Source: Emcibacteraceae bacterium
GTDB lineage: Bacteria; Pseudomonadota; Alphaproteobacteria; Sphingomonadales; Emcibacteraceae
DNA length: 60,510 nt
Reading direction: 5' to 3'
NCBI GenBank assembly: GCA_028281625.1
Contig: JANQJN010000079.1
Coordinates: 1-60,510, forward strand
Below, in pieces: positions 10,501-17,854 of this stretch. The position numbers were made by a program, and so were the translations under genes. The notes beneath the pieces were generated by a model. It saw only the letters and a list, made by a program, of their open reading frames with translations. It was not told the DNA's origin and ran no database searches. The stretch's first letter is position 1. Each line of letters begins with the position of its first letter.

Positions 10501-11139
10501 CACAAGTTTCATAACGGGGTTGGTCTGATGACTTGTGGAGATTTGGTCATAGCCAATTTCTTTAGCAAGCTTTGTGATTTTTTTCTCATGATCAGGGTAC
10601 CGATACCCATGCATGGTTATGATCGCGACCGATGAAATGCCACTGTGAAAAGCTTTCTCCATTTGTGTTTTTATTGAGCTCACATTAAGTGGAACCAGCA
10701 CATCACCATGTGGTCCGATACGTTCTTCAACTTCGATGACTTGCTCATAGATTTGCTCTGGAAGAATGATTTCCAAGTCAAAAAGCCTTGGTCTTGCCTG
10801 ATAACCAATTTTTAGTGCATCGCGAAATCCTTTGGTTATCACCAACAATGTTCGGTCGCCTTTTCTTTCCAAAAGCGCATTAGTGGCGACAGTGGTTCCC
10901 ATTTTAACCGAATGAATCTGGGAAGAATCAATTTCCTGATCGTTTGGTGTATTCAACAGCCTGCGGATGGCTTCGATTGCCGCATCTTGGTATTGGTCAC
11001 TATTCTCGGACAGCAGTTTACTGGAATGCAAATTGCCATCTGGGTCACGGGCAACTACATCTGTGAACGTACCGCCACGGTCAATCCAAAATTGCCATTT
11101 CTTAACGCTGGTCGCTGAATTATGTTGAATTGTCGACAT
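7537..11139 (-). CDS. Fused hydantoinase A/B, 5-oxoprolinase type
   Basis: ATP-dependent hydrolase of 5-oxo-L-proline to glutamate (glutathione or pyroglutamate catabolism), or a related hydantoinase. The 1200-residue chain joins HyuA and HyuB, which many bacteria encode separately. The HyuA half (about 15-690) has [10 protein letters not shown] (20-29), [12 protein letters not shown] and [10 protein letters not shown], typical of its ATPase fold. The HyuB half (from about 695) has [15 protein letters not shown] and RGHHADIGG with metal-binding His and Asp. The architecture equals eukaryotic-type 5-oxoprolinase (OPLAH). It is transcribed divergently from djlA and upstream of the amidohydrolase. 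Substrate specificity between oxoproline and hydantoin is inferred from the fusion and length. Confidence 0.9.
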   Translation of the reverse strand: MSTIQHNSATSVKKWQFWIDRGGTFTDVVARDPDGNLHSSKLLSENSDQYQDAAIEAIRRLLNTPNDQEIDSSQIHSVKMGTTVATNALLERKGDRTLLVITKGFRDALKIGYQARPRLFDLEIILPEQIYEQVIEVEERIGPHGDVLVPLNVSSIKTQMEKAFHSGISSVAIITMHGYRYPDHEKKITKLAKEIGYDQISTSHQTNPVMKLVGRGDTTVVDAYLNPILLRYVEQMRAKLGSTPLYFMQSNGGLANAAVFKGKDAILSGPAGGIVGAVKTAQAAGYDKIIGFDMGGTSTDVSHFDGSFERTYETVVAGVRVRTPMMNIHTVAAGGGSILAYDGSRLRVGPDSAGASPGPACYRNGGPLSVTDCNLLLGFINPDHFPNTFGNSADQPLDRDIVKDKFVTLAAEIGDNLSIEEIAEGFLDIAVENMAAAIKKISTEKGYDVRDYTLVSFGGAGGQHACKIADTLGIKKIFLHPFAGVLSAFGMGLADLRTIKEQTVEQLLAEENGDNLNRIAVALAEHAKSTLTEQNVSDTKINTRLHVKYQGSDSTLEVAIADVPAMQQEFEKLHRQQFGFISPEKPLIVEKMHAEAYGGGGSVTVIPPKSGVKPEIKRTKIFRHGQWMAASVIHRHELGIHIKQLTGPAIIREDHGTNYLEKGWTARTDEQDNLIFEREEELAQLSAIGTSVDPIQLEIFNNLFMSIAEQMGAVLENVAHSVNMKERLDFSCALFDADGNLVANAPHMPVHLGSMGKSIQTVIENRKGVMKKGDVYMLNDPYNGGTHLPDITVISPWFDGTTQDPKFYVATRGHHADIGGITPGSMPPMSKNIDEEGILFDDFLLAAGGKFKEQQLRDQLTSGAFPARNPEQNIADLKGQIAANEKGLRELDRIVDHYGRDTVTAYMKHMQDNAEESVRRVIHKLSDAEFNYPLDNGAHIRGTIQIDQENRSAIIDFSGTSAELDNNFNAPLAICHAAVLYVFRCLVEDDIPLNQGCLKPVEIIVPQGCFLNPDYPRAVVAGNVETSQAIVNALFLALGAMAASQGTMNNFTFGNDALQYYETIAGGMGASPRSDGASAVQTHMTNSRLTDPEVLEWRYPVILQQFKIRENSGGTGKYTGGNGTERHMEFHQEMKAAILSNNRNISPPGLHGGGDAARGENWIKRANGEIETLASSAETTVQKGDIFIIKTPGGGGYGNS

Positions 11140-11229
11140 TTATGTGACTTCTTATGAGCTATATTTATAGTGGGTTTTTAAGTTAGTGTAATTTTTTAAC
11201 ATTATATTTATTTCAAAGGAAATTCATTT

Positions 11230-11952
11230 ATGTCCATTTGGGGTACAATTTTAGGCGGTGCCGCCGGCTTGGCACTTGGCGGGCCAATTGGCGCATTGCT
11301 GGGTGCTGCTGCGGTACATTACGCAGGTAAGGCCTCACGTGGTGAAATGGGCGCGACAACACAGCAAGCTGTATTTGCGGCGGGATTTATTGCCTTGTGT
11401 GCAAAAATGGCCAAAGCTGATGGCGTAGTGACACGAGACGAGATAAATGTTTTTAAAAAATCCTTTCATGTGGAAGCCTCCGAAGTAAAGCGCGTTGGCT
11501 GGTTCTTTGATCAGGCTAAGAAAGAAGTAGCGGGTTACGAAGCCTATGCAACCCAGCTTCATCGCCATTTTCATAATCAGCCTGCGGTTCTTGAGCAGGT
11601 CATCGACCTGCTGTTCCATATCGCCATGGCTGATGGGGTAATGCATCCAGCGGAAATGGACTATCTGCATAATGTTGCGGACATTTTCAAAATATCCGAC
11701 GCGGAGTTTTCCCGTATTCGGGAAAGCCATTTAGGGCCTGATAAAAGCGATCCCTACACCGTGCTGGGTCTCGATCATGATGCGACTGATAAAGAAGTTA
11801 AATCAGCCTACCGCAAACTCATCAAAGAACACCATCCAGACCTTCTGATGGCCCAAGGTGTGCCGGAGGAACTTATTGATGTTGCTAATGATAAACTTGC
11901 TGCAATAAACACGGCCTACGATACCATTGCAAAAGCACGCGGCATAACGTAA
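11230..11952 (+). CDS. djlA: DjlA-type co-chaperone with TerB and J domains
   Basis: 240 residues. A Gly/Ala-rich hydrophobic N-terminus (about 4-31) is a likely membrane anchor. A TerB-like helical domain (about 45-160) has two pseudo-repeats, CAKMAKADGVV and HIAMADGVMHPAE. The C-terminal J domain (about 174-238) has the HPD motif at 202-204, which stimulates DnaK ATPase. This is the DjlA architecture, a membrane-tethered DnaK co-chaperone linked to envelope stress in enterobacteria. The start is supported by an AAAGGA-like site (11215-11220). It is followed after ten bases by the EamA permease gene, so probably cotranscribed. Confidence 0.9.
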   Translation: MSIWGTILGGAAGLALGGPIGALLGAAAVHYAGKASRGEMGATTQQAVFAAGFIALCAKMAKADGVVTRDEINVFKKSFHVEASEVKRVGWFFDQAKKEVAGYEAYATQLHRHFHNQPAVLEQVIDLLFHIAMADGVMHPAEMDYLHNVADIFKISDAEFSRIRESHLGPDKSDPYTVLGLDHDATDKEVKSAYRKLIKEHHPDLLMAQGVPEELIDVANDKLAAINTAYDTIAKARGIT

Positions 11953-11962
11953 GGACACGCAA

Positions 11963-12844
11963 ATGTCGCTCAGGTATATTCTGTTTGCCTTTTTTGTCTG
12001 TCTGATCTGGGGTGTTAATTTCGCCGTGATGAAAATTGGACTTCAGCAGCTTGACCCTTATTTGTTTGGATTGGTGAGGTTCCTGATTGTACTTCTTATA
12101 TTGCTGCCTTGGCTTAAAATTGTGCCGGGAGCGATGCTTAATCTTTTTATCCTTGGTAATCTAATCGGTGGATTCCAGTTTGCGTTAGTGTTCCTTGGTA
12201 TGGATCTCACCAACCATGTATCCGCCATGTCAGTTGTTGTGCAGATGAATGTTCCCATTAGTCTGATCCTGGCCCATTTTTTCTTAAGCGAGAGAATGAG
12301 CTACTGGCGCACTAGTGGTGTTATTGTTTCCTTTATAGGCGTTATAATTATTACCCTGGAGCCGGAAATTCTTGAGGAAGGAATAGTGGTATTGATCATT
12401 CTGGCTGCAACGACTTTCTACTCCATCGGTGTCATACTCATGAGAAAAATGATGGCAATTCCGGTTTTTCAAACCCAGGCATGGGTTGCTTTTTATAGCG
12501 TGCCGGTTTTTATCATAATGACGCTGATCTTTGAAACGGACCAGGTTTCTCAGGTGATGAATATGGATATGATCGGTATATCAATGGTGCTATATACATC
12601 CATTTTATCAACCATTGTTGGCTATGGAGGAATGAATTTTTTACTCAGGCGCTATCCGGTGACCCTTATTTCACCCTTTATGGTCAGTGTTCCGGTATTT
12701 GCAACCATATCCTCGGTGATTTTTCTTGGTGAAACACTATCGGTCAAGTTTATAATAGGTTCACTTGTGACGCTGTCCGGTCTTGGTATCATCCATTACA
12801 GGGATTGGCAGTTAAAGCGAAAGGCAAAAATAGCAGCATTATGA
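11963..12844 (+). CDS. EamA/DMT-superfamily permease
   Basis: A 293-residue inner-membrane protein with ten predicted transmembrane helices arranged as two EamA repeats. The first begins FFVCLIWGVNFAVMKIGLQ; the second repeat starts near residue 148. Family members export or import small metabolites such as amino acids. The substrate is unknown. Its stop codon overlaps the ATG of the peptidoglycan amidase gene (ATGA, 12841-12844), so the two are translationally coupled. That pairing hints at transport linked to cell wall turnover products, which is inference only. Confidence 0.88.
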   Translation: MSLRYILFAFFVCLIWGVNFAVMKIGLQQLDPYLFGLVRFLIVLLILLPWLKIVPGAMLNLFILGNLIGGFQFALVFLGMDLTNHVSAMSVVVQMNVPISLILAHFFLSERMSYWRTSGVIVSFIGVIIITLEPEILEEGIVVLIILAATTFYSIGVILMRKMMAIPVFQTQAWVAFYSVPVFIIMTLIFETDQVSQVMNMDMIGISMVLYTSILSTIVGYGGMNFLLRRYPVTLISPFMVSVPVFATISSVIFLGETLSVKFIIGSLVTLSGLGIIHYRDWQLKRKAKIAAL

Positions 12845-13551
12845 AGCACAATCCGTCCCCTAATTTTGATGATCGCAAGCAAAGCAGGGTCAAATATCTG
12901 ATCATGCATTATACCGGGATGGCAAGTGGTGGTGAAGCGATTGATCGATTGTGTGATCCAGAGGCCTCGGTCAGCGCGCACTATGTAGTTGAAGAAAATG
13001 GTGATCTTTACTGCTTGGTAGATGAGGAGAAACGCGCGTGGCACGCGGGCGTTTCCAAGTGGGAGGAGGATGACGACATTAACGACCTTTCTATAGGGAT
13101 TGAGATCGTTAACTCAGGTCATCCGTATCCAGGTTATGAAAGTGTTTATAAACCGTTTCCCGACACCCAAATGAATACTGTTGTTAAACTCGCTACTGAA
13201 ATTGTTGAACGCCACAATATTGAACCTTGTTATGTCCTTGGTCATAGCGATGTAGCATGGCGGCGCAAAATTGACCCTGGCGAGTTGTTTGATTGGAGAA
13301 TGTTGGCGGATAAGGGTATTGGTCTATATCCAGGAAATATCGTTTCCAGCACTGAGGACCTTCCAGATAGGACCAAATTTTTTGAAAATCTGAAACTGTT
13401 CGGATATGACCTGGCTGAACATAATGATGAACAGAATTTGCTGATCGGCGCATTTCAGCGCCACTACCGGCCAAGCAAGTTTGACGGTAACCTGGATCAG
13501 GAAACATTTTTAACGTTAGAGCAGCTTTTAAATAAAAAAACTAGTTTATAG
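12841..13551 (+). CDS. N-acetylmuramoyl-L-alanine amidase with C-terminal peptidoglycan-binding domain (AmpD/AmiD type)
   Basis: Zn amidase (Amidase_2) that cuts the bond between MurNAc and L-Ala. From the ATG at 12841 the protein has 236 residues. Zn ligands are H23 (MHYTG), H135 (LGHSDV) and D145 (KIDPG); Glu88 (IEIVNSG) is the likely catalytic residue. Residues about 175-230 (YDLAEHNDEQNLLIGAFQR and following) look like a PG_binding_1 domain, as in AmiD. No signal peptide is visible, so it is either cytosolic (recycling of anhydro-muropeptides, as AmpD) or exported by an unseen route. The start was chosen for the ATGA overlap with the permease stop. The 3' end overlaps the small lipoprotein gene by 11 bases. 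Confidence 0.9.
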   Translation: MKHNPSPNFDDRKQSRVKYLIMHYTGMASGGEAIDRLCDPEASVSAHYVVEENGDLYCLVDEEKRAWHAGVSKWEEDDDINDLSIGIEIVNSGHPYPGYESVYKPFPDTQMNTVVKLATEIVERHNIEPCYVLGHSDVAWRRKIDPGELFDWRMLADKGIGLYPGNIVSSTEDLPDRTKFFENLKLFGYDLAEHNDEQNLLIGAFQRHYRPSKFDGNLDQETFLTLEQLLNKKTSL

Positions 13552-13750
13552 CCGGCTTAAGGTCACTTTCGCCGTGGCGCGCGTTTGATCTATCGGGCAC
13601 CAGCCCTTCAGGTAGCGGATCAATAAGATCACCTGTATTGGGGCCGGCAGGTCCGTTTTTGATTACCAGGCCTTTTTCGCCACATCCGACAAGTGCAAGT
13701 GCCAAACTTGCTACAATAAGGCCTCTAAATTGCGAAAATAATTTGGTCAT
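13541..13750 (-). CDS. Small lipoprotein (LptM/YifL-like possibility)
   Basis: A 69-residue protein with a lipoprotein signal: basic n-region, hydrophobic core and lipobox LVGC, with Cys about 23. The mature part starts CGEKGLVIKNGP. Tiny lipoproteins beginning CGxKGP are typical of LptM (YifL), which helps LptD maturation, and this one is similar but not a clean match. The rest is Pro/Gly/Asp-rich and probably disordered. It converges with the amidase gene, overlapping it by 11 bases. Existence is supported by the well-formed lipobox; the LptM link is tentative. Confidence 0.65.
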   Translation of the reverse strand: MTKLFSQFRGLIVASLALALVGCGEKGLVIKNGPAGPNTGDLIDPLPEGLVPDRSNARHGESDLKPAIN

Positions 13751-13820
13751 AGGTTAATTTCTACTTTTCTTCATCAGAATTTGCACCAATCTGCCTCAGA
13801 ACACTGTGAAATTCCAGCAA

Positions 13821-13852
13821 AAAGTTACTAAAATTGATGTTTTGGTAACTTT
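13821..13852. promoter_or_regulatory. 13-bp inverted repeat in the divergent region before the first PilZ gene
   Basis: Arms AAAGTTACTAAAA (13821-13833) and TTTTGGTAACTTT (13840-13852) are complementary at 12 of 13 positions, with a 6-base spacer. There is no T-tract, so an operator is more likely than a terminator. It lies between the small lipoprotein gene (minus) and the PilZ gene (plus), about 67 bases before the latter. The half-site AAAGTTAC recurs before the second PilZ gene at 14756-14763. Confidence 0.55.
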
Positions 13853-13918
13853 CTTGGCGTAAGATGAAAGCGTTGTAAAGGCGTAAAACCGATTAATTAT
13901 TTGTGGACAATCTTGAAG

Positions 13919-14275
13919 ATGGCAGCAAAGAAAAATACGCAGGCAAATGTAAAAGAACTGAATAGAAATTCAATTCGCGATGGACTGGAAATGCTCCGGT
14001 CTCATAAGCGCCGAACTGTAGTTTGGCCCGCTGTTTTGATCGTTAATGAGTTCGAATTTAAGTGTACGCTTTATGATATTTCACTGGGTGGCGTACGCTT
14101 AAAACTTGATTTGCCACTCGCAACTGGCGCCAAAGTTAAAATCAAAATCAAAGATTTCGAATATACCGATGCTCTGGTTTCTTGGCACGCAGAAGGTTTT
14201 GTTGGCCTTCGCTTTGTGGAAAATACCGATTATATTCGTGAAATGCTTGGCGAATATGGTGAATCCCTAATCTGA
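13919..14275 (+). CDS. PilZ-domain protein, copy 1
   Basis: A single-domain PilZ protein, a cytosolic receptor for c-di-GMP. Both ligand motifs are intact: RxxxR as R27-SHK-R31 and DxSxxG as D53-I-S55-LG-G58. No output domain is present; such small PilZ proteins act by binding partners. ATG 13919 is chosen; an in-frame TTG at 13901 would add six residues and neither has an ideal ribosome-binding site. It is closely similar to the next two PilZ genes, with shared YDxSLGGVRLK and EGFVGL segments, so these are tandem duplicates now separated by rnpB. Regulation may involve the inverted repeat at 13821-13852. Confidence 0.88.
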   Translation: MAAKKNTQANVKELNRNSIRDGLEMLRSHKRRTVVWPAVLIVNEFEFKCTLYDISLGGVRLKLDLPLATGAKVKIKIKDFEYTDALVSWHAEGFVGLRFVENTDYIREMLGEYGESLI

Positions 14276-14326
14276 TAAATCCAAAGAATTTCTTGCATTT
14301 AAATAATCCATTACGCTAATTTGCAG

Positions 14327-14708
14327 CAGTCAGATGGCTGGAAGATCGCTGCTGTGTTTTTTTCACAGGAGAGGAAAGTCCGGGCACCACGGAAGAACGG
14401 TGCTGGCTAACGGCCAGCGAAGGTGACTTCAGGGAAAGTGCCACAGAAAATATACCGCCGTTATTGGTAAGGGTGAAATGGTGCGGTAAGAGCGCACCGC
14501 TTTTCTGGTGACAGAAAAGGCAGGGTAAACCCCACCGGGTGCAAAATCGAATAGGAACGACTGGCATTTGCCGCTTATCTTTCGAAGTGTCGTTCGGGTT
14601 GATTGCAAGATGTAACCGGCAACGGTTATACTAGATGAATGATCTTACATTCAATTTCGTTCGCGGAATTGGAGGACAGAACCCGGCTTATAGGCCATCT
14701 GACACTGT
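14327..14708 (+). ncRNA. rnpB: RNase P RNA, bacterial class A
   Basis: Catalytic RNA that trims tRNA 5' leaders. The universal block GAGGAAAGTCCGGGC is at 14371-14385 and the 3' conserved block ACAGAACCCGGCTTATA at 14676-14692. Helix P1 can be traced between GTCAGATGGC (14329-14338) and GCCATCTGAC (14694-14703). Total length of about 380 bases is as expected. It lies on the same strand between the first and second PilZ genes. Exact ends are estimated from P1; a short T-run follows at 14707-14712. Confidence 0.96.
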
Positions 14709-14755
14709 TTCTTTAAGCCTTATTTCACTTATATTAACATGATCAAAAGTGGAAC

Positions 14756-14784
14756 AAAGTTACTTTTGTAAACTTTTTGTTAAC
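14756..14784 (+). promoter_or_regulatory. Candidate control region of PilZ copy 2: AAAGTTAC half-site and near-consensus CtrA box
   Basis: AAAGTTAC (14756-14763) repeats the arm of the inverted repeat found before PilZ copy 1 and here faces GTAAACTTT (14768-14776). Overlapping it, TAAA-N7-TTAAC (14769-14784) differs by one base from the CtrA consensus TTAA-N7-TTAAC. It lies 46-74 bases before the PilZ start, between rnpB and that gene. The sequence is AT-rich, so chance matches are possible. Confidence 0.4.
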
Positions 14785-14829
14785 CTACGGACACTATCCT
14801 TCGCATTATTGGTAATTTTAGGGATAATT

Positions 14830-15147
14830 ATGACCATAAGCGAAGTAAAAAGAATATTAAAATCAATGCGTAAGCATAACAGACGCGCAGTTGTACTGCC
14901 GGCTGAGCTTAGTATTGATGGAAAGAAAATTCATTGTACTGCTTATGATGTCTCGCTTGGGGGTGTCAGACTAAAAGTTGATATGCCTGTAAAAGAAAAC
15001 TCGCAGGTCATTGTTAAAATTAAGGACAAGCTGGCAGAAGTTGCCAATGTTGTGTGGTCAGCGGAAGGATTTGTTGGCTTGAACTTCGCAGCCAGCCCTG
15101 CCGCTGTAAAAGCAGGTCTTGGCGGACTTGCAATCGATTTAAATTAG
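14830..15147 (+). CDS. PilZ-domain protein, copy 2
   Basis: A 105-residue c-di-GMP receptor. RxxxR is R14-KHN-R18 and DxSxxG is D40-V-S42-LG-G45, so ligand binding is likely retained. The frame extends upstream to 14749, but the ATG at 14830 has an AGGGA site six bases before it and starts just where homology with the other two copies begins. C-terminal residues after about 90 are short and unlike copy 1. It sits 120 bases after rnpB and 60 bases before PilZ copy 3. Confidence 0.88.
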   Translation: MTISEVKRILKSMRKHNRRAVVLPAELSIDGKKIHCTAYDVSLGGVRLKVDMPVKENSQVIVKIKDKLAEVANVVWSAEGFVGLNFAASPAAVKAGLGGLAIDLN

Positions 15148-15206
15148 CATACAATAATCACGTGTGCGCAGCCAAGGTTGCGGCGTGTCAAAGCGGGACG
15201 TAAAAT

Positions 15207-15530
15207 TTGGTACAAAAAATGGTCGATAAAATCGAGCGGGAATTTCAAAGACGAAGAAGTAATCGCCAAAATGTACTCTTAAAGTCGAGTGTTGATGTTG
15301 GCAGTTATAATTTTGAAGCCACGGCCTATGACCTTTCCCTGCGTGGTGCCAAGATCAAATTAAATCTTCCGTTAGAGCGCGGTGCCGATTTTTACATCAA
15401 ACTAAAAGATCTTTCTCAAATTCCTTCCAAGGTTTCCTGGGCTAAAAATGGCTTTATGGGACTTGAGTTTACATATCCGCCAGAAAAAGTGCGCAAGATA
15501 TTTGGCACGCTCGGCGACCGTCTCGAATAG
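15207..15530 (+). CDS. PilZ-domain protein, copy 3
   Basis: A 107-residue PilZ protein, more diverged than copies 1 and 2. RxxxR is R16-RSN-R20; DxSxxG is D42-L-S44-LR-G47, so the Gly-Gly pair of the other copies has become Arg-Gly. The start is taken as TTG 15207 because a GGGA site is eight bases upstream; ATG 15219 is the alternative. A strong terminator follows at once, so the PilZ transcript ends before mraZ. A partner is unknown; its position before the division cluster suggests, but does not show, a c-di-GMP input into envelope growth. Confidence 0.85.
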   Translation: MVQKMVDKIEREFQRRRSNRQNVLLKSSVDVGSYNFEATAYDLSLRGAKIKLNLPLERGADFYIKLKDLSQIPSKVSWAKNGFMGLEFTYPPEKVRKIFGTLGDRLE

Positions 15531-15540
15531 ATATGTTGCC

Positions 15541-15567
15541 AGACTCGCCCGAGTCTCTCTTTTTTTC
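15541..15567 (+). terminator. Intrinsic terminator after the PilZ genes
   Basis: AGACTC (15541-15546) and GAGTCT (15551-15556) form a short stem with loop GCCC, followed by a T-rich run to 15566. It insulates the PilZ genes from the dcw cluster. Confidence 0.8.
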
Positions 15568-15733
15568 CGATTCTACCCGATTCTAAGCGTACAAATGGCG
15601 CGATAATGAAGGTTTGCCCATAAAAACCCATATTTGTGTATTTTTATATGATCCACATTAGCAGGTGGGTTGGGCGCGTGAATCGATCATAACTAATTGA
15701 AAATAAATTAAAAAAATTCAAAATTTTAACGAA

Positions 15734-15749
15734 TTAAGAATTTATTAAC
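15734..15749 (+). promoter_or_regulatory. CtrA-type box upstream of mraZ
   Basis: TTAA (15734-15737), seven bases, then TTAAC (15745-15749): an exact match to the TTAA-N7-TTAAC consensus of the alphaproteobacterial cell-cycle regulator CtrA. It lies about 130 bases before the mraZ start. The context is AT-rich, which raises the chance of coincidence, but ftsZ carries the same signal. Confidence 0.5.
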
Positions 15750-15765
15750 TCCATTAAACTTACAC

Positions 15766-15805
15766 TGAATCCCATTGACGGGCATAATATCCCATGATAT
15801 TCCAT
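15766..15805 (-). promoter_or_regulatory. MraZ-box array (four 10-bp units)
   Basis: Read on the minus strand, four consecutive 10-base units occur: ATGGAATATC, ATGGGATATT, ATGCCCGTCA, ATGGGATTCA. Units 2 and 4 contain TGGGA, unit 1 TGGAA, and unit 3 is degenerate. MraZ binds TGGG-type direct repeats with 10-bp period upstream of its own gene, so this is very probably its autoregulatory operator for the dcw operon. Confidence 0.65.
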
Positions 15806-15878
15806 TTTATAGATAAAGTGGGATAAAAACCCCTAAATTTCAAAATGTTAATTGATCGCAGAATATCGAAAGACAAAA

Positions 15879-16352
15879 ATGCCTCTATTTATGTCTAAAT
15901 ACACCAATAAGGTGGACCAGAAAGGTCGGGTTTCGGTGCCCGCGCAGTTCCGTGCTGCTCTGCCTTCCGGTTTCCAGCGATCAATTGCCATGTATCAGGC
16001 GGTTAATCATAACGCCATTGAGTGCTGTGACCTTCTGCATATTGAAAAATTCAATGACGGTCTGGCAGGGTTTGATCCGCTATCTGACGAGCATGACGAG
16101 TTTAGCCTGGTATTCATGTCAGGAATTGTTGAGCTTAGTTTTGATGGGAATGGCCGGATCATCCTGCCGCAGGATCTGATGGAATTTGCCGGCATTACGG
16201 ACTATGCAACATTTGCCGGTAAAGGTAAGACGTTTCAGATTTGGGAACCCAATGCGTTTGAAAGAGAACTTGAAAACGCGCGTAAGAAAGTAAAAGAAAA
16301 AAGAGCATTACTCCGGTTCCGGGGTGGAAACGGGGGCGATAATGATCGGTAA
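15879..16352 (+). CDS. mraZ: Transcriptional regulator MraZ
   Basis: 157-residue DNA-binding protein with two AbrB-like swapped-hairpin motifs, DQKGRVSVPAQFR (13-25) and GNGRIILPQDL. MraZ forms a ring and represses the dcw operon by binding TGGG repeats before its own gene, which are visible at 15766-15805. The frame is open from 15852, but the ATG at 15879 matches the family N-terminus. First gene of the cluster; its 3' end overlaps rsmH by 11 bases. The C-terminus is rich in Lys, Arg and Gly. Confidence 0.94.
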   Translation: MPLFMSKYTNKVDQKGRVSVPAQFRAALPSGFQRSIAMYQAVNHNAIECCDLLHIEKFNDGLAGFDPLSDEHDEFSLVFMSGIVELSFDGNGRIILPQDLMEFAGITDYATFAGKGKTFQIWEPNAFERELENARKKVKEKRALLRFRGGNGGDNDR

Positions 16353-17355
16353 TGATACGCTCTCTGAGCACATTACGACCCGCTCTGATCATTATCCCGT
16401 GATGCTTGAAGAAGTCCTGGACGCACTTTCGCCTAAAAATAATGGGGTTTATGTAGATGGCACCTTTGGTGCTGGCGGTTACAGTAAAGCCATTCTTCAA
16501 AAAGATGTTTCGATGCTGTGGGCTGTCGATCGTGATCCAAATGTTGTGGCGACCGCAGACTCGATGGCCAAGGAATTCCCAGGACAGTTTCAGTTACTCC
16601 AAGGTTGTTTTTCTGACATGGAGCGGCTCCTGAGGGAAAGTGGACAGGATTATGTGGATGGGATCGTCCTGGATATTGGCGTTTCTTCCATGCAACTTGA
16701 TCAAGGGGAACGTGGCTTTTCTTTCCAGCATGATGGTCCGCTGGATATGCGTATGGGCGGCAACGGTATCACTGCTGCTGATGTTGTGAATAACACTGAG
16801 GAAAATGAGCTCGCAGATATCATATATAATTATGGTGAAGAAAGGGCCTCGCGCCGTATCGCCCGGGCAATTGTAAACGCCAGAGTGGAGAAACCGTTTG
16901 ATCGCACATTAGAACTTTCAAAGGTGGTCGAAAAGGCGGTAGGCGGTCCAAAGTATAAAAAGGGCAAACGTCAAATTCACGGGGCCACCAGAACATTTCA
17001 AGCACTACGCATTTACGTCAATGATGAGCTTGGAGAGCTCAGGAAAGGTTTGGACGCAGCAGAAAGAATTCTGTCACCCGGTGGGCGTCTTTGTGTGGTT
17101 ACCTTTCATTCACTAGAAGATCGGATCGTTAAAGAATTTTTCAAAATAAGAAGTGGTGATGTGTCGCGTGGTTCGCGCCATCTTCCAGCGCAGGAAAGTA
17201 ATTTGCCTGAGCCGACATTTGAAATGCTTTATCGCGGCGGCAAAAAAGCGTCAGCGCAAGAAATAAAAGATAACACCCGCTCTCGCTCTGCGAAGCTCAG
17301 AGCGGCAATTCGTACGTCAGCACCATCTTGGGCAAGGGAGGCTCGTCATGATTAA
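16342..17355 (+). CDS. rsmH: 16S rRNA (cytosine(1402)-N(4))-methyltransferase
   Basis: SAM-dependent methyltransferase (MraW) that methylates C1402 of 16S rRNA in the ribosomal P site. The SAM loop VDGTFGAGGYS is at 38-48; DIGVSSMQLDQGERGFSF and KRQIHGATRTFQALRIYVNDEL are family signatures. The ATG at 16342 is chosen because a G-rich site (CGGGGGCG) lies just before it; GTG 16324 is also in frame. It overlaps mraZ upstream and ftsL downstream. 337 residues, slightly longer than in E. coli. Confidence 0.96.
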   Translation: MIGNDTLSEHITTRSDHYPVMLEEVLDALSPKNNGVYVDGTFGAGGYSKAILQKDVSMLWAVDRDPNVVATADSMAKEFPGQFQLLQGCFSDMERLLRESGQDYVDGIVLDIGVSSMQLDQGERGFSFQHDGPLDMRMGGNGITAADVVNNTEENELADIIYNYGEERASRRIARAIVNARVEKPFDRTLELSKVVEKAVGGPKYKKGKRQIHGATRTFQALRIYVNDELGELRKGLDAAERILSPGGRLCVVTFHSLEDRIVKEFFKIRSGDVSRGSRHLPAQESNLPEPTFEMLYRGGKKASAQEIKDNTRSRSAKLRAAIRTSAPSWAREARHD

Positions 17356-17839
17356 AATATTCGCTGCGTTTGCAGTGCTTACCGTAATGATTTCCACGGC
17401 GTCTGTTTATAATCTTAAGCAGGCGACTGAAAATCTTGAGGAAATGAAACGGGAAATCAGTGCGGATATTCTAAAAGATCGTGAGGCTATCAAAGTGCTA
17501 AAGGCGGAAATGGCCTATTTATCCAGACCAGAGCGCCTTGAACGGCTCAGCCGTCGTCATCTTGTCCTTGATACTCCATCGACAGGGCAGATTGCATCAG
17601 ACTTATCAGATTTGAGCGTACGAGAAAATGTGCAACTGGCAAACCTGCCGGTTGATAACTTTCAGTTGCTGCTGCCCAGGCAAAAGCCGGACCCACAGGC
17701 CATATCAAGAACTGTGGAAAGTGACCCTGTTATTAGCGTGGCTGCAGAAGAAAACAACGAAACCGAAACACTGAATGAGGAGACCGATAAAGGCCGTATG
17801 AGCCTATATGATCGCATTTTGGCAAAAATTGGGAATTAA
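17348..17839 (+). CDS. ftsL: Cell division protein FtsL
   Basis: Bitopic divisome protein: transmembrane helix at about 3-21, then a periplasmic coiled coil (about 24-55) that pairs with FtsB and activates FtsWI. The segment LSRPERLERLSRRHLVL is typical of alphaproteobacterial FtsL. A GGAGG site precedes the ATG, and the gene overlaps rsmH by eight bases. At 163 residues it is longer than E. coli FtsL; the extra residues form an acidic, probably disordered tail. Confidence 0.9.
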   Translation: MIKIFAAFAVLTVMISTASVYNLKQATENLEEMKREISADILKDREAIKVLKAEMAYLSRPERLERLSRRHLVLDTPSTGQIASDLSDLSVRENVQLANLPVDNFQLLLPRQKPDPQAISRTVESDPVISVAAEENNETETLNEETDKGRMSLYDRILAKIGN

Positions 17840-17854
17840 GTTAGGGAAGAATAC

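Larger units (their letters stand above)
15568..15878 (+). other. AT-rich leader of the dcw cluster
   Basis: About 310 bases without a gene. It holds four GANTC sites (15569-15573, 15579-15583, 15680-15684, 15767-15771), one perfect CtrA-type site and four MraZ-box-like units, listed separately. The stretch 15685-15760 is very AT-rich. One DnaA-box-like nonamer with a single mismatch is at 15649-15657. I could not place the -10 and -35 with confidence, and see no small open frame or RNA fold. Confidence 0.6.

Noticed and set aside
15640-15760. AT-rich stretch with a DnaA-box-like nonamer, possible origin
   Set aside because: Only one near-match (15649-15657), no cluster of boxes and no dnaA, gidA or hemE nearby; better explained as the mraZ promoter region.
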